This document shows, piece after piece, positions 1 through 5,186 of a stretch of DNA of 5,817 bases. The stretch's first letter is position 1; each line of letters begins with the position of its first letter. The notes below the pieces were generated by a model, which saw only the letters and a list, made by a program, of their open reading frames with translations, had not been told where the DNA came from and searched no databases. The position numbers and the translations under genes are program-made. The stretch comes from an uncultured Syntrophobacterales bacterium (GTDB lineage: Bacteria > Desulfobacterota > Syntrophia > Syntrophales > UBA5619): NCBI GenBank assembly GCA_903903205.1, contig CAIUXU010000567.1, forward strand, positions 1 through 5,817, written 5' to 3'.

Positions 1-706
1 CCACCCCCTCCTCCACGGCGGTCTTGATGGCTTCGTTGTTGGAAAGTTCAAGGGGGATCGAAACATGGATACCGTGCCTCCGGATGTAATCATCGATGCT
101 CCTGCGGGGGGCCGAACCCTGCTCGTGGACGATGAGCGCAAGACCGGCCAGGTCCGCCGGTTCGATAACCGGTTTCGGCGCGAGGGGGTGCCCCGGCGGA
201 ACGATGATCTGGTAACTGTCCTCCAGAACCTCGCGCACGAGCAGCTTTTTGTGTGGCACAGGGTAGGAGATGAAACCAAGATCGTTTGAAAGCGTCGCCG
301 TCTTCTCCACAATCAGATCCGTCGGCAGTGTTTCCACGGAAATCCGGATCCTCGGGTGAACCATGCAAAACCGGTCCACGATGAAAGGAAGGTAGTAGGA
401 ACCGAAACTCTCGCTTGCAAGGATCCGGATGAAGCCCCGTTTGCGCTGCTGAAAATCCCGGAGGCTCTCCTCCGCCTGGTTCTCCATCTCGAAGATCGAT
501 TCGGCGATGCCGTAGAGCACCTCCCCTGCATCCGTAAGGACCATTTTTCTGCCAAAACGGTTGAAAAGCTTGATTTCGTAGTGTTCCTGAAGACGCTGGA
601 TCCCCTTCGTGACGGCCGGCTGGGTGATGAACATGGTTTCCGCCGCCGCGCTCAGACTTCCATGCTTTGCAGCCTGGTAGAAGATCTTCAGTTGATTGAG
701 ATTCAT
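1..706 (-). CDS. LysR-family transcriptional regulator, C-terminus cut by window edge
   Basis: Reading the minus strand from the ATG at 706-704 gives an open frame of 235 codons that leaves the window without a stop. Residues 3-61 form a typical LysR winged helix-turn-helix: LKIFYQAAKHGSLSAAAE, then the recognition helix around TQPAVTKGIQRLQ (28-40), then LFNR and LTDAGE. A linker helix (about 62-90) leads to the periplasmic-binding-like effector domain, which starts near GFIRILASESFGSYYLPFIV (91-110). The near-terminal motif LSNNEAIKTAVEEGV (221-235) matches the LysR segment NTEAIKxAVxxGxG, so only about 60-70 residues should be missing. There is no good Shine-Dalgarno sequence before the start. 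The gene lies downstream of, and on the same strand as, the PbfA-like enzyme gene, but has its own promoter (749-777). It is the likely regulator of the divergent genes; the effector is unknown. Family assignment is secure; target genes are inferred from position. Confidence 0.95.
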   Translation of the reverse strand, partial: MNLNQLKIFYQAAKHGSLSAAAETMFITQPAVTKGIQRLQEHYEIKLFNRFGRKMVLTDAGEVLYGIAESIFEMENQAEESLRDFQQRKRGFIRILASESFGSYYLPFIVDRFCMVHPRIRISVETLPTDLIVEKTATLSNDLGFISYPVPHKKLLVREVLEDSYQIIVPPGHPLAPKPVIEPADLAGLALIVHEQGSAPRRSIDDYIRRHGIHVSIPLELSNNEAIKTAVEEGV

Positions 707-748
707 TATTTTGTATTATCCATTTTAAGATATATTGGCTCGTCGCGT

Positions 749-777
749 TTTATGTCCTGTCTTTAAACGTTTGTCAA
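749..777 (-). promoter_or_regulatory. sigma-70-type promoter of the lysR gene
   Basis: On the minus strand a perfect -35 hexamer TTGACA (complement of 772-777) is followed after exactly 17 bp by CATAAA (complement of 749-754), which matches TATAAT at 4 of 6 positions. Transcription would start near 742, giving a leader of about 36 nt before the lysR ATG. It is the best sigma-70 match I found in the window's intergenic regions. It indicates that lysR can be transcribed independently of the enzyme gene upstream of it. Confidence 0.6.
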
Positions 778-782
778 GCGTT
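766..782. promoter_or_regulatory. 17-bp near-perfect palindrome overlapping the lysR -35 box (candidate operator)
   Basis: AACGTTTGTCAAGCGTT is a dyad of two 8-bp arms around a central T. Seven arm pairs are Watson-Crick and one is T/G. It covers the whole -35 hexamer of the lysR promoter, which is the classic place for a negative autoregulatory site of a LysR protein. No other copy was recognised in the window, so a different repressor is possible. Confidence 0.45.
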
Positions 783-829
783 GTTGATGATGAGGGAAGC
801 GGGGATGGAGGACTTTCTTGAACGACCGG

Positions 830-2188
830 TCAGACACCCTTTTCGACCTCGCCCAAGCACGCATCGATAATGTCCAGCGCCCGGTCCATCTCCTCCCGGG
901 TGATCGTCAGCGCCGGTGTCAGCGTGAGGATGTTGCCCATCGTGAGTTTGAAGCTAAGCCCCCGACTCAAGGCGGCGTACATCACCGCCTCCGCTTCCTC
1001 CATGGCCCGCTCGCCCGTTTTCCGGTCTTTCACCAGTTCGATACCGAGAAAAAGCCCAAGGCCGCGGACATCGCCTATCAGCGGATGGCGTTCCATCATT
1101 TCGCCCATCCGCCCGAGGGCGTGCTGCCCGAGATCACGGGCATGTTCTGCCAGATGATTTTCCTCGATATAGCGGATCGTGGCCAGCGCGGCGGCGCAGG
1201 CCACCGGGCTCTTCTCGTGGGTGTAGTGGCCGAGGGCGCGGTTGCCCGCAACATCGAGGCCCTCGCGGGCGATCAGGGCCGCCATCGGAAAGACGCCGCC
1301 GCCAAGTCCTTTGCCGATGACAAGCATGTCGGGAACCACATCAAAATTTTCGCAGGTGAACATCCGGCCGGTCCGACCGAGGGCGTGGGGAATCTCGTCG
1401 AATATCAGGAGTGCCCCGTGGCGGTCGCAGGCCTTGCGGATGATCTGCCAGTATTCGGGCTTCGGGATGTAGGGGGTGCTCCGGATCGGTTCGGCGATCA
1501 CCGCGGCGATATCCCCCTCTTTCTCCAGAACGTACTCCACATAGCGGGCGCACATCATGTCGCAGCCGCCGCGGCCGCGGCATTCATAGATGCAGCGGTA
1601 TTCGTCAGGCGGCGGCACATGTTCCGTTCCGGGCAACAGCGGACCCATGTCCTGTCGGAAGATCGCTTCGCCGCCAATCGAGATCGCATCCAGGGAGGCC
1701 CCGTGAAACGAATCCCACATGGAGATGGTCTTGTGGCGGCCGGTCGCGATCCGAGCGAGTTTCAAGGCCATACCGATCGCCTCGGCCCCGCCGGGACAGA
1801 AGAGGACGCGGTTCAAATCTCCCGGGGCGATCTCGGCGAGTTTTTTTGCGAGATCGACGGCAACCCGGTTCGTGTAGCGCCGGGTGCAGAAGGGGAGCTG
1901 GTCCAACTGTTCCTTGATTGCGGCAATCACGGCCGGGTTGGCAAAGCCGACCTGATGGACGTTGTTTCCGTGGAAATCCATGTAGCGCCGCCCCTGGAGG
2001 TCTTCGATCCAGATCCCGTCGCAGGCGCGCATGGCGTTCAGGCAGGGGGTGGAGAGGGACTGCTTGAGGAAGTATTTTTCGTCCTCCGCCAGCAGCACCC
2101 TCGTTTCGGCATTCAGATTCTCATCCTGCCACTTCTTCCGCCGCGGGGAAATGTTGATATCGCCTTCCGACCGGTGAAGTTTTTCCAT
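830..2188 (-). CDS. PLP-dependent class III aminotransferase-family enzyme, PbfA-like (candidate hydroxy-aminoethylphosphonate ammonia-lyase)
   Basis: This is a cytosolic fold-type-I PLP enzyme of 452 residues, a normal class III length. Visible landmarks are CPGGAEA (131-137) for cofactor phosphate binding, SFHGAS (160-165), AEP (232-234), the pyridine-binding Asp264 in IFDEIP, the PLP lysine Lys293 in IGKGLGGG, and GHYTHEK (320-326), whose Thr should reach the partner subunit's PLP phosphate. The opening (QSLSTPCLNA, GIWIEDLQGRRYMDFHGNNV), AIGMALKLAR and FDEIP resemble what I remember of PbfA, which deaminates (R)-1-hydroxy-2-aminoethylphosphonate to phosphonoacetaldehyde. That is recall, not a search. 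The Gln that usually follows DEV in class III transaminases is Pro267 here. Cys199, 203, 209 and 213 form a CX3CX5CX3C cluster. The start at 2188 is chosen because GGAGG lies 9 nt upstream; an in-frame ATG at 2197 touches GGAGG directly and would add three residues (MEG). Family is certain; lyase versus transaminase and the substrate are inferred. Confidence 0.93.
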   Translation of the reverse strand: MEKLHRSEGDINISPRRKKWQDENLNAETRVLLAEDEKYFLKQSLSTPCLNAMRACDGIWIEDLQGRRYMDFHGNNVHQVGFANPAVIAAIKEQLDQLPFCTRRYTNRVAVDLAKKLAEIAPGDLNRVLFCPGGAEAIGMALKLARIATGRHKTISMWDSFHGASLDAISIGGEAIFRQDMGPLLPGTEHVPPPDEYRCIYECRGRGGCDMMCARYVEYVLEKEGDIAAVIAEPIRSTPYIPKPEYWQIIRKACDRHGALLIFDEIPHALGRTGRMFTCENFDVVPDMLVIGKGLGGGVFPMAALIAREGLDVAGNRALGHYTHEKSPVACAAALATIRYIEENHLAEHARDLGQHALGRMGEMMERHPLIGDVRGLGLFLGIELVKDRKTGERAMEEAEAVMYAALSRGLSFKLTMGNILTLTPALTITREEMDRALDIIDACLGEVEKGV

Positions 2189-2197
2189 GCCTTCCAT

Positions 2198-2205
2198 CCT
2201 CCTTC
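2198..2205 (-). promoter_or_regulatory. Shine-Dalgarno sequence that decides the start of the PbfA-like gene
   Basis: The minus strand reads GAAGGAGG here. The spacer is 0 nt to the ATG at 2197 and 9 nt to the in-frame ATG at 2188. Only the second ATG is reachable with normal geometry, so the protein most likely begins MEKLHRSEG. Confidence 0.7.
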
Positions 2206-2366
2206 AAAAAATGAAATTCCATTTGTTTTCCGTAACATCCCCACCACCGTGAAGTCAATTTTTCTTTTGTTATGGATTAAATCACTTTTTTTACCTTGAT
2301 CTACACCTTCCTTTTTCATAGGGATAAAAGGTAGCCGTAAAAACACTTTGCAGCAAGGAATCCGGC
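2198..2366. promoter_or_regulatory. divergent control region between the two paralogous PLP-enzyme genes
   Basis: This AT-richer stretch separates two genes read away from each other, so it must hold both promoters and probably the LysR binding site. On the minus strand TTGACT (complement of 2253-2258) is a 5/6 match to a -35 box, but only a poor -10 (TTACGG) lies 17 bp away, as expected for an activator-dependent promoter. No convincing plus-strand promoter is visible. GATTAAATC at 2275-2283 is a short dyad, and ATGGATTAAAT (2272-2282) nearly matches ATGCATTAAAT before the binding-protein gene. The plus-strand gene has AAGGA at 2355-2359, 7 nt before its ATG. No tRNA, hairpin terminator or small gene is seen. 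Confidence 0.5.
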
Positions 2367-3758
2367 ATGGCAAAAAAGGGGTTCAGAGAACCGTGTGATC
2401 GACCGGAGTCGGAGCAGGGGGATGTCAACACCACGCCGGCGCGGCAGAGGTACTGGGATCGGAACCTCTCCGGCGAATCAAGAAACTGGTTTGAGGAGGA
2501 TGCAAAGTATTTCCTCCACCAGAGCCTCTCCACGCCCGTTCTCAACGTGATTGCACGCGCGCAGGGAATCTATATCGAGGACCTGGCGGGTCGAAAATAC
2601 ATCGACATGCACGGCAACGGCGTCCACAACGCCGGCTTCAACCACCCCGAAGTGGTCCGGGCGGTCCGGAGACAGTTGGACGAATCGCTCACCTTCTGCC
2701 CGCGGCGCTACACGAACATCCCGGCCGTTCGACTGGCGAAGAAACTGGCGGAGATTACGCCTGGCGATCTCTGTCGAACCCTCTTCTGTCCGGGAGGGAC
2801 GGATGCGATCGAGATGGCGCTGAAGCTGGCGAAACTCGTGACCGGTCACTTCAAGACAATCTCTTTTTGGGACTCCTTCCATGGGGCCAGCTTCGGAGCG
2901 GCGGGCGTGGGAGGCGAAGAGCACTTTCACGGCGGCATTGGACCGCTGGTACCCGGCGCCTTTCATGTGGAATTCCCCAATTACTATCGCAATCCCTGGG
3001 GATTCACGAATCCCGACGATGTCGATGCCGAATGCTTACGGCAGATTGAACTGGTCCTGCGGCGGGAGCCGGAGATGGCCGCCGTGATTGGCGAACCGGT
3101 TTCCGCAAACCCAGTCGTGCCGAGCAAACAGTACTGGGAAGGTGTCCGCGATCTCTGCCGGAAGTATGGCGCTCTTTTGATCTTCGACGAGATTATCGAG
3201 GGGTTTGGCCGGACCGGGAAGATGTTCGCAAGCGAACATTACCTGACACCGGACATCCTGGTTCTCGGAAAGACTCTCGGCGGCGGGATTGTTCCCCTCG
3301 CGGGAATCGTAACCCGGGAGGAGTACAACACCTGCCAAGACCGCTCCGTCGGTCACTACACCCACGAGAAGAACGCGCTCGCGGCGGCGGCCGGTTTGGC
3401 CGCAATCGAGGTGATCGAGAAGGAGAAACTTTGCGACCATGCGGCCCGGTTGGGCGCCCATGCGCTGGAACGGCTAAACGAGATGGCGGACCGGCACCCC
3501 CTTATCGGCTGTGTCATGGGAATCGGCCTCCACATCGGCATCGACCTTGTCCGGGACCGCAAAACCAAAGAGAAGGCAACCCGGGAGGCGGAGATCATTC
3601 TGTTCAAGTGCATGGAGAAGGGGGTCGCCTTTAAGACGATCGATGGCAATATGATCACCCTTCGGCCGGCTCTCGTGATCACACAGGAAGAGATGGACGG
3701 GGCCCTCGACGTCATCGAGCAGGCCATTGGCGAGGTGGAGGGGGGTTCGAACTACTGA
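2367..3758 (+). CDS. PLP-dependent class III aminotransferase-family enzyme, paralog of the divergent PbfA-like gene
   Basis: This 463-residue cytosolic PLP enzyme aligns along nearly its whole length with the product of the divergent gene; about half the positions look identical by eye. Landmarks are CPGGTDA (141-147), SFHGAS (170-175), GEP (242-244), Asp274 in IFDEII, the PLP lysine Lys302 in LGKTLGGG, and GHYTHEK (329-335). It differs from its paralog in lacking the four-cysteine insert (the region reads YYRNPWGFTNPDD, 206-218), in having Ile277 where the other has Pro267, in having Arg433 (TLRPAL) where the other has Thr424, and in a longer N-terminus. Both lack the Gln usual after DEV. 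The start is supported by AAGGA upstream. The dehydrogenase gene follows after 39 bp, so the two are probably one operon. Family is certain. It could be a true aminotransferase or a second lyase acting on a related amine; the substrate is unknown. Confidence 0.94.
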   Translation: MAKKGFREPCDRPESEQGDVNTTPARQRYWDRNLSGESRNWFEEDAKYFLHQSLSTPVLNVIARAQGIYIEDLAGRKYIDMHGNGVHNAGFNHPEVVRAVRRQLDESLTFCPRRYTNIPAVRLAKKLAEITPGDLCRTLFCPGGTDAIEMALKLAKLVTGHFKTISFWDSFHGASFGAAGVGGEEHFHGGIGPLVPGAFHVEFPNYYRNPWGFTNPDDVDAECLRQIELVLRREPEMAAVIGEPVSANPVVPSKQYWEGVRDLCRKYGALLIFDEIIEGFGRTGKMFASEHYLTPDILVLGKTLGGGIVPLAGIVTREEYNTCQDRSVGHYTHEKNALAAAAGLAAIEVIEKEKLCDHAARLGAHALERLNEMADRHPLIGCVMGIGLHIGIDLVRDRKTKEKATREAEIILFKCMEKGVAFKTIDGNMITLRPALVITQEEMDGALDVIEQAIGEVEGGSNY

Positions 3759-3797
3759 ACAACCGTTGATAACCAGGCGAGAAAGGGAGCTTACATC

Positions 3798-4964
3798 ATG
3801 AAAGTATTGTGTCTGGGCGGGGCCGGCAAGATCTGCCGCGAATCGGCATTGGATCTGGTGCAGTTTTCGGATTTCGAAGAGATCACAATCGGAGATTATG
3901 ACGAAAAGGCAGGCCGGGAGGTGGTCGCCTGGCTCAACGATCCGCGGGTCAATTTCAAGAAGGTCGATGTCAAGAACAAGGCCGCGGCCGTGCAAACCAT
4001 GAAGGATTACGACATCGTCATGGATGGGACAACGATCACCCTGAACGGTTTCTCCACCGCCTGCATCGCGGAGGCGGGCTGTCACGGGATCAACCTGAAC
4101 GGTTTTGGCGAAGAGTATCCCTGTGACCCGCTCTTCAAGAAACACGGCCGGACCCATGTCCCCGGTTTCGGCATGACGCCCGGAACCACCGACATGATGG
4201 CCAAGTATGCAATTGACCGCCTCGACACGATCGACACGGTCCGGATCAGCCACGGCGCCTTCCGCCCCATCGCCTTTTCGCCATCGATCACGGAAACCAC
4301 CAGTTACGAATATGACCCGAAACTTCCCGGCCGTGTGGTGTATGAGGATGGGCAGTTCGTCCAGGTGCCCCCGTTCGCGAGGCCGCTCGACGTGGAGCTT
4401 CCCGGCCCCTACGGGACGCATCCCGAATATATCATTCCCCATTCGGAGACGAAGACGGTGGCCGCCTACCTGGAGGAGCAGGGAAAGCAGGCCCGCCTGA
4501 TCGAAGTCCGCGGAACCTGGCCGCCGCAAAACATGCAGCTTGTCCGGGCCCTCTACGACTGGGGAATTCTGCGAAACGACAAGATCAAAATTGCCGGAAT
4601 CGAGATCGGGATCATGGATGCGGTGTCGGCCTATCTGATGCAGTATCCGGTGGGACAGGAGACGAAACTCTACGGATACGCCCTGCACATCGATGTAACG
4701 GGAACAAAGGACGGCAAGAAACTCCGGTACCTCCTGACGCACACGCACCCGGCCTCGGATGGTTCGGTCGCGGGCTGGGAAAAGCTCCGGGCCTATACCC
4801 GGTGCGTCGGAATTCCGATGGCGATCGCGACGGCCCTGATTGCAAAAGGGAAGGTGAAACGGACGGGCGTCGTCATGCCCGAGTTCGCCTTTGACCCGGA
4901 GGAGTTTTTTCGCGAGCTGGAAAAACGGCAGATTTTCATCCATATCAACATTACGAACCTGTAG
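3798..4964 (+). CDS. saccharopine dehydrogenase-like NAD(P)-dependent oxidoreductase
   Basis: This 388-residue soluble protein has the two-part structure of the saccharopine dehydrogenase family. The N-terminal Rossmann domain opens with KVLCLGGAGKIC (2-13), where the usual third glycine of the nucleotide loop is Cys13. The second strand ends in IGDYD; Asp33 is placed to bind the adenosine ribose, which favours NAD over NADP. GFGMTPGTTD (123-132) corresponds to the conserved GxxPGxxN-like turn. The C-terminal domain shows YLLTHTHPASDG (311-322), GIPMAIATALIAKGKVKRTGVVMPE (338-362) and FDPEEFFRELEKRQI (365-379), all family hallmarks. AGGGAG lies 8 nt before the ATG, and the gene sits 39 bp after the PLP-enzyme gene. 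Members reversibly make or cleave secondary amines between an amino acid and a keto acid or aldehyde. With an aminotransferase-type neighbour it may cleave an imported opine-like compound or regenerate the amino donor. The true substrate cannot be read from the sequence. Confidence 0.9.
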   Translation: MKVLCLGGAGKICRESALDLVQFSDFEEITIGDYDEKAGREVVAWLNDPRVNFKKVDVKNKAAAVQTMKDYDIVMDGTTITLNGFSTACIAEAGCHGINLNGFGEEYPCDPLFKKHGRTHVPGFGMTPGTTDMMAKYAIDRLDTIDTVRISHGAFRPIAFSPSITETTSYEYDPKLPGRVVYEDGQFVQVPPFARPLDVELPGPYGTHPEYIIPHSETKTVAAYLEEQGKQARLIEVRGTWPPQNMQLVRALYDWGILRNDKIKIAGIEIGIMDAVSAYLMQYPVGQETKLYGYALHIDVTGTKDGKKLRYLLTHTHPASDGSVAGWEKLRAYTRCVGIPMAIATALIAKGKVKRTGVVMPEFAFDPEEFFRELEKRQIFIHINITNL

Positions 4965-5037
4965 GCATGTCTCTCTTTGACAGGCCGTCGCGATTTTGCT
5001 ATGGATCAGACCGGGTTCTGGAACAGGATAGGGGATT

Positions 5038-5064
5038 GGGGACATCGTGCCGCAAGGTGTCCCC
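5038..5064. repeat. hairpin-forming 27-bp element, copy 1
   Basis: GGGGACA at 5038-5044 pairs perfectly with TGTCCCC at 5058-5064 across a 13-nt loop. The 27-bp unit recurs at 5113-5139 with 21 of 27 positions identical. No T-run follows the stem, so it is not an intrinsic terminator. Copies may be REP-like elements or parts of a structured leader RNA. Confidence 0.6.
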
Positions 5065-5095
5065 TCGGTCAGCAGGATGTGAAAGGGGGTGACAC
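5057..5095 (+). repeat. alternative stem that competes with copy 1 of the hairpin
   Basis: GTGTCCCCTC (5057-5066) can pair with GGGGGTGACAC (5085-5095) through about ten base pairs, with one bulged T (5090) and one G-U pair. The same TGTCCCC segment forms the right arm of the 5038-5064 hairpin, so the two stems exclude each other. This is drawn by eye without energy calculation. Confidence 0.35.
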
Positions 5096-5112
5096 GGCAA
5101 GGATTTCTGTTC

Positions 5113-5139
5113 GGAGACATGATGCCGCTTCGTGTCCCC
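5113..5139. repeat. hairpin-forming 27-bp element, copy 2
   Basis: This is the second copy of the 5038-5064 element, 75 bp downstream in direct orientation. GGAGACA (5113-5119) pairs with TGTCCCC (5133-5139) at 6 of 7 positions. The central TGCCGC and the 8-mer GTGTCCCC are exactly conserved, while most differences lie in the loop. Confidence 0.55.
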
Positions 5140-5145
5140 GCCATG

Positions 5146-5173
5146 ATGTTAACATTTAATGCATTAAATTTAA
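5146..5173. promoter_or_regulatory. overlapping perfect palindromes just upstream of the binding-protein ribosome binding site (candidate operator)
   Basis: Three perfect dyads overlap: ATGTTAACAT (5146-5155), the 16-bp ATTTAATGCATTAAAT (5154-5169) and TTAAATTTAA (5164-5173). They end three bases before GGAGG (5176-5180). Such a site could be an operator for a dimeric regulator. If transcribed, it could form a hairpin close enough to the ribosome binding site to affect translation. Which protein binds is unknown. Confidence 0.45.
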
Positions 5174-5186
5174 TTGGAGGAATATC

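Larger units (their letters stand above)
4965..5186. other. 222-bp structured intergenic region upstream of the binding-protein gene
   Basis: No convincing gene lies here. The first 70 bases carry no terminator with a U-tract. The middle (5038-5139) is dominated by copies of GGGGACA and GTGTCCCC in alternating orientation. The last 41 bases (5146-5186) are AT-rich, contain overlapping perfect palindromes, and end in TTGGAGG, the ribosome binding site of the solute-binding protein. The gap is long for an operon, so the transporter genes may have their own promoter. TTTAAT at 5155-5160 and at 5169-5174 are 5/6 matches to a -10 box, but neither has a fitting -35. Confidence 0.55.

Noticed and set aside
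90..766. Several 70-140-codon frames overlapping the lysR gene on both strands
   Set aside because: They conflict with the continuous 235-codon LysR frame, which has unmistakable family motifs.
707..829. Search for a terminator after the PbfA-like gene
   Set aside because: No GC-rich stem followed by T residues was found on the minus strand before the lysR promoter, so readthrough into lysR cannot be excluded.
2275..2283. GATTAAATC dyad as a LysR operator
   Set aside because: Four-base arms are expected by chance in a region of this size, and the flanks do not extend the symmetry. It is kept only as part of the control region.
818..2299. 493-codon open frame on the plus strand opposite the PbfA-like gene
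   Set aside because: It lies fully antisense to a gene with all class III PLP landmarks. Its translation is low-complexity, rich in His, Arg, Gly and Ala, with no recognisable domain, as expected of a shadow frame in GC-rich DNA.
5038..5064. Hairpin considered as an intrinsic terminator for the dehydrogenase operon
   Set aside because: The stem is followed by CTCGGTCAGC rather than a T-run, and it begins 74 bp after the stop codon.
4977..5159. 60-codon frame in the gap before the binding-protein gene
   Set aside because: It would start with TTG without a ribosome binding site, shows no domain, and runs through the repeated hairpin elements, so its openness is not evidence of coding.
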